DNA of 13,779 nucleotides from Dehalococcoidales bacterium (GCA_030620035.1 JAUXAE010000017.1:1-13779); one strand, 5' to 3'. Positions 5,363 to 13,046 are shown, counted from the stretch's first letter. A program made the numbers and translations. The notes: generated from the letters alone by a model not told the origin.

Positions 5363-7324
5363 ATGAAAAGATTGTTGGCCGCCTTGGCCATAGTATGCCT
5401 GCTGGCCACACCGGCCGCCTGCTCCCCCGGCTATGGCCAGCCGGCCTACCGCCCTCACCAAGACCCGGCTACAGCCCGAGAATTAGCCGACCCGGTAGCC
5501 CTGCTCCTCTTCTACAGCAGTGCCCTCGACCTAGCCGCTATTGGCCAATACCAGGACGGGCAAAGCCTGCTTGATGAGCTAAAAGAGACCAACATCCCGG
5601 GTGAGTTAGGCTTTATTATTGACCGCTTTAATGCCCTTGGCCAGCAGCTGTTTACCGCCCTCGCCAACCTGGAGTCACTTCTTGATGAGGCCTCATCTTT
5701 GCTTGCTGAGAACAACATTGGTGACGCCGAACAGAAACTTGACCGGGCCGGGCAGCTTGTTGATGATACCCGTCTCATACTGGAAGAGTTTGGCCTGGCC
5801 ATCGATGTTTCCGGCGACAGCCTGGGCGTTCTGGCCGAACTGGCCAGCAGTGAACTTGAAGCGGCCCATGAACGCCTGTCACAGATTCCGGAGAGGCTCA
5901 ACCAGCTTGTTGACAGGCTTGAGCAACTGCGGCAGGGCCTTGTCCGGGATACGAATCAGGCTGAAGCGGTGCTAATACCGACCGAGCTTAGCCTCAGCGT
6001 AACCCCGGCATCGGTGTTTGTTGGTGATGACATCACCGTCTCGGGCCAACTGACGGCGGGCTTAAGCGGCCTGGGCGGCCGGGTGGTGGTGGTTACCACT
6101 GAGGAGATAATCGGCATCGTCGGGGAGAAGGGCCTTGGAAGGGCGGCCCAGGAGGTAGTTGTGGTCACCACCGACCCCGACGGCTCATTCAGCACCAGCC
6201 TTACCATACCCTATAACTATGTCACCACGACGACACTCAGGGCGTTATATACCCCTTCCGGGAGTGATAACAACACCTATACGGCCAGTAGCAGCCCGCC
6301 GGTGGTAATTAGCACCAGATTCTACTCCAGCCAAATTGAGGTGTCAGTTCCAGAGGATATCCATCCCGGGCTGCCGGTTACCATCAGCGGCCAGCTCAGC
6401 TCAACAGGCGGCACTATAGAGCGCACACTCAGGCTGTTCCTGGATAACAGGCTGATTGCTGAGGACACAATCCGAGACGATTTTACTATCCAGTTTACCC
6501 CTTCACCAGAGCTCACCAGCGGAAGGTATTCTCTTACCCTGGAGGTGACCTCCCAGGGGCGCTACCTGGGCACCTCAAAGAGCCTGGATATCAATATCTC
6601 AATGATTCCCGTCCAGGCAGATATCCAGACACCACAACTTATCATCCTGCCTGAATCAATTAATATCAGGGGCCGGGTCTATCACAGCGATGGTTCTCTT
6701 GAGGATGCTGAGCTGAGGCTGACCTTCGGCGACTCGGTAACCACGGCCAGAACATCCAGTCTGGGCAGCTTTAACGCTACCCTAGAGGCACCCCTTGACC
6801 TGTTTCTATTTGGCCCCCAGCAACTAACGGTAACCCTTGAGCCGGTAGAGCCCTGGTATGCCCCGCTTGAGCTAGAAATACAGATTATTATAATAAACCC
6901 GGCCCTTATAGGTCTTATGTTGGTCGCCTTCCTCTCAGCGGGGCTGCTGACATACCGCCGCCGAACCAAGGCTCCCGCTGGGCCAAAAGGGGCCACCTCC
7001 CCCAGGGCCGGATTTCAGCAGCCGTCCCCGGCTAGGCCGCGGCCAAGACGGCACTATGAGCTTAAGGGCATCAGGGGCAGAATACTCCTGGCCTATCTTC
7101 AGGCCCTTGCTGCCGTTGAGAAGGCAGCCGGCACCAGCCTGGCGCCCCAGACTACCCTGAGGGAGTTTCTAGGAGCGGCCACTCCGTTTCTGGCGGCGGC
7201 TCTGGGGGCCTTTAATGAGCTAACGACCCTGGCTGAGGTGGCCATGTATTCCAGCCACCAGCCAGACCGGGATACGGCCGCCAGGGCCGAGGGGCTGGCC
7301 AATGCTATCAAAGAGGAGCTTTAG
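5363..7324 (+). CDS. Exported Ig-like repeat protein with C-terminal membrane helix and DUF4129 domain
   Basis: 653 residues. An N-terminal signal (MKRLLAALAIVCLLATPAAC) ends at Cys20 in a lipobox-like context, so it may be a lipoprotein. Residues 40-205 are helical with heptad-like leucine spacing, probably coiled coil. Three beta-rich Ig-like/carboxypeptidase-regulatory-like domains follow (about 206-316, 323-412, 415-508), each with phrases such as SVTPASVFVGDDITVSGQL, LPVTISGQLSS and ESINIRGRVY. A single membrane helix (508-530) is followed by an RRR stop-transfer, a Pro-rich linker, and a C-terminal DUF4129-type domain (568-653) containing TLREFL, FNELTTLAEVAMYSSH and DRDTAARAE. The Ig domains would be outside and DUF4129 inside. 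DUF4129 proteins typically accompany MoxR and DUF58 proteins, as here. The start has a weak AGG ribosome binding site. Confidence 0.82.
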   Translation: MKRLLAALAIVCLLATPAACSPGYGQPAYRPHQDPATARELADPVALLLFYSSALDLAAIGQYQDGQSLLDELKETNIPGELGFIIDRFNALGQQLFTALANLESLLDEASSLLAENNIGDAEQKLDRAGQLVDDTRLILEEFGLAIDVSGDSLGVLAELASSELEAAHERLSQIPERLNQLVDRLEQLRQGLVRDTNQAEAVLIPTELSLSVTPASVFVGDDITVSGQLTAGLSGLGGRVVVVTTEEIIGIVGEKGLGRAAQEVVVVTTDPDGSFSTSLTIPYNYVTTTTLRALYTPSGSDNNTYTASSSPPVVISTRFYSSQIEVSVPEDIHPGLPVTISGQLSSTGGTIERTLRLFLDNRLIAEDTIRDDFTIQFTPSPELTSGRYSLTLEVTSQGRYLGTSKSLDINISMIPVQADIQTPQLIILPESINIRGRVYHSDGSLEDAELRLTFGDSVTTARTSSLGSFNATLEAPLDLFLFGPQQLTVTLEPVEPWYAPLELEIQIIIINPALIGLMLVAFLSAGLLTYRRRTKAPAGPKGATSPRAGFQQPSPARPRPRRHYELKGIRGRILLAYLQALAAVEKAAGTSLAPQTTLREFLGAATPFLAAALGAFNELTTLAEVAMYSSHQPDRDTAARAEGLANAIKEEL

Positions 7325-7326
7325 GA

Positions 7327-8283
7327 GTGGAACTACCTAGATTTACGCTAATACTAACCCTGGCCCTGATTATAATACTGGCGGTGGTGATGTGGTTCCT
7401 GCCCTCAAATGATGACTTTTGGGCTGAGAACCCGTCCTGGAACGGCACTGAGGACATCAGCTCAATTATGGCGGCGTCGCCGCTTGAGTCCCTGTCTCAA
7501 CTGCCGCCGTCACCCCAGGGGTCAACGCTTATCCTAGTCCCCTACCTCAGCTTCAGCCAAGCCGAACTGGCGGCGCTGGATAGCTTTGTCAGCGGCGGCG
7601 GAACCCTTATCCTGGCTGACGACTACGGCTACGGCAACCAGGTGCTGGAATTATTGGGGCTCGAGGCTCGTTTCTCAGGGCATACCCTGCTGGACCCGCT
7701 AGCCTCCTATAAAAACCAGTGGTTCCCCAGGGTTTCCCGCCTGACATCAAGCCCGTTGACCGATGGTGTCACCGCCCTGGTGCTTAACCATGCCACCTGC
7801 CTGGTTGATGTTGCCCAGGGTGATGTCCTGGCCCGGTCATCATCTTTTAGTTTCCTTGATGAAAACGGCAATCAGGGCTGGGACGAGGGCGAGACCACCG
7901 GGCCGCTGCCGGTAATCTCAAGGCACGGGCTAGCTCAGGGCCAGGTAATACTTATCGCTGACCCCAGCCTGTTTATCAACAGTATGGAGACACTTGAGGA
8001 CAACTCAACCTTCATCCAGAATATCGGCGCTATCACCACCGCCGGGCTTTTTATTGACCAGTCCCACCTGCCACCATCAAATCTAAACCGGGCCAAGAAA
8101 CTGCTGGCCGGCGGCCACGATTTTATTACCACACCGGCGGGAACGTTAGGCCTGGTGATAGCATCACTGCTCCTGATTCCGATGCTGATGTGGCACCAGA
8201 AGAAGGCGGCCAAATTAATCCAAAAAGGAGGCGACAATGACCACAGGACTGAAGAAACACCAAATACTGGACAACATAGTTAG
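7327..8283 (+). CDS. DUF4350-like membrane-anchored protein
   Basis: 318 residues with membrane helices near both ends (7-26 and 270-289), leaving a large extracytoplasmic domain between. This domain has the GATase-like features of DUF4350 proteins: STLILVPYLSFSQAELAALD (66-85), FVSGGGTLILADDYGYGNQV (87-106) and GQVILIADPSLFIN (205-218). An acidic loop DENGNQGWDEGE (178-189) places D/N/N/D/E at positions 1, 3, 5, 9 and 12, like an EF-hand calcium loop. The GTG start is two bases after the preceding stop, with GAGGAGC just upstream. The 3' end overlaps the MoxR gene by 47 bases. DUF4350 genes are regular members of MoxR/DUF58 clusters; the biochemical role is unknown. Confidence 0.8.
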   Translation: MELPRFTLILTLALIIILAVVMWFLPSNDDFWAENPSWNGTEDISSIMAASPLESLSQLPPSPQGSTLILVPYLSFSQAELAALDSFVSGGGTLILADDYGYGNQVLELLGLEARFSGHTLLDPLASYKNQWFPRVSRLTSSPLTDGVTALVLNHATCLVDVAQGDVLARSSSFSFLDENGNQGWDEGETTGPLPVISRHGLAQGQVILIADPSLFINSMETLEDNSTFIQNIGAITTAGLFIDQSHLPPSNLNRAKKLLAGGHDFITTPAGTLGLVIASLLLIPMLMWHQKKAAKLIQKGGDNDHRTEETPNTGQHS

Positions 8284-9208
8284 TGAGGTAAACAAGGTAA
8301 TAGTCGGCAAGGAAGACATGAAGCAGTTTCTGCTGGTGGCTCTGCTGGCTCAGGGGCACCTGCTTATTGAGGGACTGCCCGGCACCGCCAAAACCACCCT
8401 GGCCCGTACCTTTGCTAAAGCTATCGGTGGTGAATTCAAGAGGGTCCAGGGGACACCGGACATGCTGCCGGCCGATATTTCAGGTTTCTACCACTATCAC
8501 CCCGACGGCAGCACCGCATTTGTGCCCGGCCCCATCTTCGCCAATGTGGTGCTTATTGATGAACTGAACCGGCTCAGCCCCCGTACTCAGGCGGCCTTCC
8601 TTGAAGCCATGCAGGAGGGGCAGGTTACCATTGAGCGAAAGAGCCATCCCCTGGGGCAGCCGTTTATGGTCATGGCCAGTCAATTACCCTACGGTGGCGT
8701 CGGCACCTCCCCTTTAAGCGATGTTCAGGCAGACCGCTTTATGCTCCGGGTCTGGAGTGGTTTCCCCTCAAGTCAGGAGGAGGACCAGATTCTTAAGGAT
8801 ATTGACCAAATCTCAGAGCCCGATATCTCGCCGGTGACCACGGCCGGGGAGATTGTCCGTCTGCAACGGGAGGTAACAACGGTGCATGTTGACGACGGCA
8901 TCCGGCAATATATCATTGACATCACTGGCCGGCTGCGCCAGCACCAGGATATGCTCGTTGGCCCCAGCCCCAGGGGCAGCATCGCCCTTTTCCGGGGGGG
9001 CAGGGCACTGGCCTTTATCCAGGGAAGGGATTTCGTCATCCCGGATGATGTCAAGAAACTGCTCATCCCGGTATTCGGCCACCGCCTCCATATTAGTACC
9101 GAGGCCGAGATGGATAATGTTACCGCTGAGGCTATCGTTAATGAAGTGGCCAACGCCACCCCGGTGCCCAAGGTGTTCAAGGGACAACTCCAGCCTAGCC
9201 CAGAATAG
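8237..9208 (+). CDS. MoxR-family AAA+ ATPase
   Basis: 323 residues, normal for MoxR. The Walker A is GLPGTAKTT (46-54), the Walker B VVLIDELNR (104-112), followed by the MoxR signature SPRTQAAFLEAMQEGQVT (114-131), and the sensor-2/lid region GPSPRGSIALFRGGRAL near residue 236. The sensor-1 segment, usually ATQNP, reads MASQLPYGG (146-154), so the usual Asn is Leu. The ATG has an excellent AAAGGAGG (8225-8232), which fixes the start although it lies inside the end of the preceding gene. MoxR ATPases are thought to act as chaperones or remodelling machines for partner proteins carrying von Willebrand-like domains, here probably the DUF58 protein downstream. Cytoplasmic. Confidence 0.94.
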   Translation: MTTGLKKHQILDNIVSEVNKVIVGKEDMKQFLLVALLAQGHLLIEGLPGTAKTTLARTFAKAIGGEFKRVQGTPDMLPADISGFYHYHPDGSTAFVPGPIFANVVLIDELNRLSPRTQAAFLEAMQEGQVTIERKSHPLGQPFMVMASQLPYGGVGTSPLSDVQADRFMLRVWSGFPSSQEEDQILKDIDQISEPDISPVTTAGEIVRLQREVTTVHVDDGIRQYIIDITGRLRQHQDMLVGPSPRGSIALFRGGRALAFIQGRDFVIPDDVKKLLIPVFGHRLHISTEAEMDNVTAEAIVNEVANATPVPKVFKGQLQPSPE

Positions 9209-9212
9209 AGCC

Positions 9213-9749
9213 ATGAATAAATCGGCACCTATAATTTTACTGCAGATATACACCCTGCTGGTTCTGCTGGTAGCCGGCCTGGCCTCCCGGCTGCCCTATT
9301 CGGCGGTGGCTCTGGGGCTGCTCCTGGTGATGTTTTTTAGCCTCTTTCGCCCCCTGGCGCCCAGGCCCAGCATAGTTTTGGCCCTGGTGACCATTGCCCT
9401 CCTGCCCCTGCTACTGGCCCCGTCCCTGGCCTACTATCTATCGGATGCAGTGCCCTTACCTTCAATAATACTGCCGGTCATCAACGCTGAGCTGGTGCCA
9501 ACCCAGCTGGCAGCAGTAATAGCCACCCTGCCCGTGATATGCCTTCTGGGCCACACTCTGAGGCAAAATGCCCTTAAAATAACGCCGCTAAATGACGCTA
9601 TGGGCCGGCATTTCACCTCAGTCCCGGTGACCCTTTTCCTCTGCCTGCTGGCCCTGCTGCTGGTATCACTGGCCACAAATAGCCCGCTGCTGTTTCTTAT
9701 CAGCCTCATAGTGGTCCTGTATTTTTTGCTCATCATAGGGCGGCGGTAA
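9213..9749 (+). CDS. Multi-pass membrane region, probable N-terminal part of a frameshifted DUF58 protein
   Basis: 178 residues from the ATG at 9213, four bases after the MoxR stop. It is very hydrophobic, with about six predicted helices (residues 8-22, 29-45, 51-71, 80-90, 97-115, 131-150 and 153-175 are hydrophobic). The last pair, LFLCLLALLLVSLATNSPLL followed by FLISLIVVLYFLLIIGRR, looks exactly like the membrane hairpin that precedes the beta domain in DUF58 proteins, and it ends at TAA just where the DUF58 frame (one base back) takes over with VKLHYLIRPVDSWLKIKPP. I infer that this and the next feature are one gene broken by a -1 shift, or a separate membrane subunit if the break is real. 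The frame is open further upstream inside moxR, but that part is an out-of-frame shadow. Confidence 0.72.
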   Translation: MNKSAPIILLQIYTLLVLLVAGLASRLPYSAVALGLLLVMFFSLFRPLAPRPSIVLALVTIALLPLLLAPSLAYYLSDAVPLPSIILPVINAELVPTQLAAVIATLPVICLLGHTLRQNALKITPLNDAMGRHFTSVPVTLFLCLLALLLVSLATNSPLLFLISLIVVLYFLLIIGRR

Positions 9750-10744
9750 AACTACACTACCTGATTAGGCCGGTTGATTCCTGGCTAAAAATCAAACCAC
9801 CAAGATTTAGCCTAGGCCAGACAAAAAAGGAGCTCAATGTTACCGTTACCCCACCGCTATCGGGCCCGTCACGTCCCCAGCTCAAGGTATCAGCCACTGA
9901 CCCCTGGGGTTTTGTCCAGCTAAATCAATTAGCTGAGCCCTTGGAACTGGAGGTAATCCCAAGGGCAAGATACGCCCGGTGGCTGGCGATGAGATACCTG
10001 GAAGAGACGAGGGGCGGGACTGCCACTGATACCGGCCGGCCACCTGAGGCCATTATCATGCCCAGAAGAGGTCTAGAGTACTCTAGCAGCCGGAGCTACC
10101 AGCCCGGTGACCGGCTCAAGGACATTGACTGGAAACACACCCTAAAATTGAACCAGCTAACCGTCAAGGAATTCGTCGAGACCGGGGGACAGGCCGCCAT
10201 CATAGCCGCCGACCTTTCGGTTCCTGATGCTGAGGAGGCAGATAAACTGGCCTTTAACCTGATAACCACGGCGCTGACCCTAGCCGGCAACACGATACCG
10301 GCGGCGCTGGCCATCTTTAACCATGAGAAGGTCATCTCGGCTACTGCCGCCGCCAACCCTGACCGAATCCTGAAACAGACGCTGCTACTAGTCAAGGATA
10401 TAACTCAGGTAGCATTCCCTGAGCGCTCTCTACAATCAGCTGACCTCGGCAGGCTGAGACGGAACATAGCCTGGCTGGAGAAGTCCTCGTTACCGCCGGC
10501 ACAGCGGCTACGAAGCCTGCTTGAGTTTGAACTCCAGGCGATAAGGGCCGCCGCCCGGAATCATCCGGCGACAACAGCCCTATCACGAGTGACCAAGCAG
10601 GTATTGCCCCCGGCTGTAATAGTACTGGTATCCCCACTAAACCATGATGCTGAGGCACTGCTGTTGACCCTGGAGAATCTAACCAAGAGAAGATATAATG
10701 TCCTTTACCTTGGGGAGAAGCCAGGTCTAACGAAGCCCCAATAA
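9749..10744 (+). CDS. DUF58 domain protein (reading frame lacking a normal start)
   Basis: The frame is open from 9683 to the stop at 10742-10744. Homology to DUF58 proteins is clear from about 9749: a beta segment KELNVTVTPPLSGPSRPQLK, then DPWGFVQLNQLAEPLELEVIP, then the signature RSYQPGDRLKDIDWKHTLKL with NQLTVKEF (from 10091), then a von Willebrand-like core starting IIAADLSVPD, where the MIDAS DxSxS is degenerate (D-L-S-V-P). No ATG, GTG or TTG occurs in frame between 9683 and 9940. The first is TTG at 9941, which would cut through the beta domain and has no ribosome binding site. CTG (9761) and ATT (9764) are the only near-starts. A -1 frameshift from the upstream membrane frame explains it best. 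DUF58 proteins are the usual partners of MoxR ATPases. Confidence 0.8.
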   Translation, partial: KLHYLIRPVDSWLKIKPPRFSLGQTKKELNVTVTPPLSGPSRPQLKVSATDPWGFVQLNQLAEPLELEVIPRARYARWLAMRYLEETRGGTATDTGRPPEAIIMPRRGLEYSSSRSYQPGDRLKDIDWKHTLKLNQLTVKEFVETGGQAAIIAADLSVPDAEEADKLAFNLITTALTLAGNTIPAALAIFNHEKVISATAAANPDRILKQTLLLVKDITQVAFPERSLQSADLGRLRRNIAWLEKSSLPPAQRLRSLLEFELQAIRAAARNHPATTALSRVTKQVLPPAVIVLVSPLNHDAEALLLTLENLTKRRYNVLYLGEKPGLTKPQ

Positions 10745-10751
10745 AACTATC

Positions 10752-10781
10752 TTGACATAGCCCCCCTCCTGCATCTACACT
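10752..10781 (+). promoter_or_regulatory. Promoter of the zinc-ribbon/lemA/htpX unit
   Basis: TTGACA (10752-10757), 18 bases, then TACACT (10776-10781) gives a 6/6 and 5/6 match to consensus. Transcription would start near 10788, leaving a leader of about 24 bases before the ATG at 10812. It lies in the 67-base gap after the DUF58 stop, so this unit can be transcribed independently although no terminator separates it from the upstream operon. A CTATTGACA sequence (10780-10788) overlaps the start site. Confidence 0.65.
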
Positions 10782-10811
10782 ATTGACAGTGCTTAAATAG
10801 GTTCACGTGCC

Positions 10812-11231
10812 ATGATATGCCCTACCTGTAAGAGTGACATGATAGTCGTTGAGCACTCCAGGATTGAGCTTGACTACTGCACCAAATGCCAGGGGGTCTG
10901 GTTTGATGCCGGCGAGCTGGAGCTTCTGCTGGAAACGATGACACTTAATGAGCCCGGCTTTTCCCTGGATAACATCCTCGGCTCTCCGGAGGCCGAGTCA
11001 TCGGAGAAGAAGCGGAGATACCCCATCTGCGGCCAGATAATGAAGAAGGCCACCTTGGGTAAGCAGCCAGAAGTACTCATTGATGCCTGCCCCCAGGGAG
11101 ATGGGCTCTGGTTTGACGGCGGCGAGGTTGACCAGCTAATCAGCCAGCTGTCTAAAAAACCAACTGTCAGGGGAGGTTCAGAGCAAAAGGTGACCGCTTT
11201 CCTGGGGGAGGTATTCAAGGCCCGGAAGTAA
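10812..11231 (+). CDS. Double zf-TFIIB zinc-ribbon protein
   Basis: 139 residues with two copies of a zf-TFIIB-type ribbon. The first is intact: CPTC (Cys3, Cys6) and CTKCQGVWFDAGE (Cys23, Cys26), residues 3-35. The second (70-105) reads YPICG and CPQGDGLWFDGGE: Tyr70 replaces the first Cys and Gly96 the fourth, so it probably binds zinc poorly or not at all. A polar linker joins them, with no signal or membrane helix. Such proteins often neighbour LemA or M48 protease genes, as here; the role is unknown. The start ATG lacks a strong ribosome binding site (AGG at 10799-10801 only). Confidence 0.85.
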   Translation: MICPTCKSDMIVVEHSRIELDYCTKCQGVWFDAGELELLLETMTLNEPGFSLDNILGSPEAESSEKKRRYPICGQIMKKATLGKQPEVLIDACPQGDGLWFDGGEVDQLISQLSKKPTVRGGSEQKVTAFLGEVFKARK

Positions 11232-11256
11232 AAACTACTAAAAAGGGAGGTGTCTT

Positions 11257-11820
11257 ATATTAGCACTTGGGATTATTGGCGGCATTATCGCCCTTCTTAT
11301 CATCGCATTTATTATTATCTACAATGGCCTGGTCCGGCGGCGCAACCAGGTGAAGAACGCTTGGGCCCAGATTGATGTCCAGCTAAAGAGGCGCTATGAC
11401 CTCATCCCCAACCTGGTGGAGACGGTCAAGGGCTACAAGATTCACGAGCGGGAGACAATGGAGGAAGTGACCAAGGCCCGCAACCTGGCCCAGCAGCTAT
11501 CAGGGGGCAGTGTCGGCGCCCGCTCCAAGGCTGAGACTGAGCTCAGTTCCGCCCTGGCCCGACTGCTGGTGGTAGTGGAAAACTACCCCGACCTCAAGGC
11601 CAACCAGAACTTCTTAGCCCTCCAGGAGGAACTGGCTTCAACCGAGAACAAGATAAGCTTCTCCCGCCAGTTCTACAACGATTCTGTCCTCAGGCTTAAC
11701 AACCAGACCCAGATGTTTCCCTCTAATATGGTGGCCAGCATGACCGGTTTTAGGACCGAGGAGTTCTTTGAGGTTACCGTAACCGAGGAGAGAAAGGCGC
11801 CTAAGGTCAGTTTCGCCTAA
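11257..11820 (+). CDS. lemA: LemA family protein
   Basis: About 187 residues, the normal LemA length. An N-terminal membrane helix (LALGIIGGIIALLIIAFIII) is followed by the family hallmark YNGLVRRRNQVKNAWAQID, then VQLKRRYDLIPNLVETVKGY, a long helical region, and the C-terminal FYNDSVLRLNNQTQMFPSN. In frame there is no ATG, GTG or TTG before GTG 11350, and that start would remove the membrane helix and the YNGLV motif. A very good AAAGGGAGGTG (11242-11252) instead places initiation at the ATA codon 11257 (six bases after GGAGG) or the TTA at 11260. Either an AUA start is used or one base differs from the true sequence. LemA is commonly next to htpX and is membrane-anchored with a helical domain. 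Confidence 0.88.
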   Translation: MLALGIIGGIIALLIIAFIIIYNGLVRRRNQVKNAWAQIDVQLKRRYDLIPNLVETVKGYKIHERETMEEVTKARNLAQQLSGGSVGARSKAETELSSALARLLVVVENYPDLKANQNFLALQEELASTENKISFSRQFYNDSVLRLNNQTQMFPSNMVASMTGFRTEEFFEVTVTEERKAPKVSFA

Positions 11821-11840
11821 ATACAAAGAGACACGAAGCT

Positions 11841-13046
11841 ATGTGGGAACAGATCAGGTCTAACCAGACTAGGTCGTTAATACTGGTGGCCGGGATGGGG
11901 GTACTTCTGCTCCTGGTAGGCTATTTTCTGGGCCTATACTTCTTTGACAGCGGCCTGGGCGGCCTTGTTCTCGCCCTAATATTATGGGCCGTGCTCAATC
12001 TGGTCGCCTTCTTCCGGGGGGACAATATCCTGCTGGCCCTGTCGCGGGCCAAAAAGATTAAGCGTGACGACCATCCCCGCCTCTTTAATGTAGTTGAGGA
12101 GATGAAGATTGCCTCGGGGCTCCCGAGGATGCCCGATATCTATATCATCGACGACCCGGCCCTAAATGCCTTCGCCACCGGCCGAGACCCCGATAAAGCC
12201 TCGGTGGCCATCACCTCGGGGCTGCTGGCCAAGCTCAACCGCGATGAGCTGCAGGGGGTCATCGCCCACGAAATAGCCCATGTCAAGAACCGTGATGTCC
12301 TGCTGATGACCATGTGCGGCATCCTTCTGGGCAGTATCGTTATCTTGGCTTGGTACGCCACCAGAATAATGTTCTTCGGTGGCATGGGCGGTAGAAGAAG
12401 CTCATCAGGAGGCGGCGGAGGTCAGATAATAATTCTTGTTGTGGCCATCGCCCTGATGATACTGGCACCCATTCTGGCCCAGCTTATCTACTTTGCCATC
12501 TCCCGGAAGAGGGAGTATCTGGCCGATGCCTCCTCGTCCCTGTACACCAGATACCCTGAGGGGCTGGCCTCAGCGCTGGAGAAGCTGGCGGCCTCAACCG
12601 GCCAGCTAAAATCGGCCAACCAGGCCACGGCGCCAATGTATATCATCAATCCCTTCCGCAAAAAGGGACGGGCGGCCAGCAACCTCAGCAGCACCCACCC
12701 GCCCATCTCGGAGAGGGTACGCATCCTGCGCTCAATGGCCGGCGGCGCCTCCTTTGTTGACTATGATAAGGCCTACCGGCAGGTCCACAAGAGGGGTGGC
12801 GGTGTTATTCCGGCTTCGGCCATCGCTGGCGTTGGTGCTATTGGACTACGGGCAGCCCAACCAGAGATAACAAAGGGGGAACCGGACAAGACCCAGCGGG
12901 CCCGAGAAACCTCAGACCTGATGTGGCGGTTGAGCAACTATAAGACTATTACCTGCCGCTGCGGCACCAAGTTAAAGATACCGCCCAAGTTCAAGGAGTC
13001 CAGCATCAAGTGCCCCCACTGCGGCCGAACCAACCCGATTAAATAG
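11841..13046 (+). CDS. htpX: M48-family (HtpX-like) membrane zinc metalloprotease with C-terminal zinc ribbon
   Basis: 401 residues. Two N-terminal membrane helices (about 12-34 and 37-58) precede a protease domain with HEIAH at 143-147 (zinc ligands His143 and His147, catalytic Glu144) and the third ligand Glu225 in SRKREYLADA. Two more helices lie between (about 152-178 and 195-221), separated by a Gly/Ser-rich loop. HTHPP-type HtpX sequence is echoed by SSTHPPISERVRIL (283-296). HtpX proteins (about 280-300 residues) degrade damaged membrane proteins. This one has about 100 extra C-terminal residues ending in a zinc-ribbon-like pair, CRC (372-374) and CPHC (391-394). It follows lemA by 20 bases with only a weak ribosome binding site, and is probably the last gene of the unit. 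Confidence 0.92.
   Translation: MWEQIRSNQTRSLILVAGMGVLLLLVGYFLGLYFFDSGLGGLVLALILWAVLNLVAFFRGDNILLALSRAKKIKRDDHPRLFNVVEEMKIASGLPRMPDIYIIDDPALNAFATGRDPDKASVAITSGLLAKLNRDELQGVIAHEIAHVKNRDVLLMTMCGILLGSIVILAWYATRIMFFGGMGGRRSSSGGGGGQIIILVVAIALMILAPILAQLIYFAISRKREYLADASSSLYTRYPEGLASALEKLAASTGQLKSANQATAPMYIINPFRKKGRAASNLSSTHPPISERVRILRSMAGGASFVDYDKAYRQVHKRGGGVIPASAIAGVGAIGLRAAQPEITKGEPDKTQRARETSDLMWRLSNYKTITCRCGTKLKIPPKFKESSIKCPHCGRTNPIK

Noticed and set aside
8886..9212. Upstream extension of the membrane-protein frame inside moxR
   Set aside because: It is an out-of-frame reading of the conserved MoxR C-terminal part; the real start is the ATG at 9213, just after the moxR stop.
10783..10788. Second TTGACA before the zinc-ribbon gene
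   Set aside because: No -10-like hexamer lies 16-18 bases downstream; the pair at 10752/10776 is much better.
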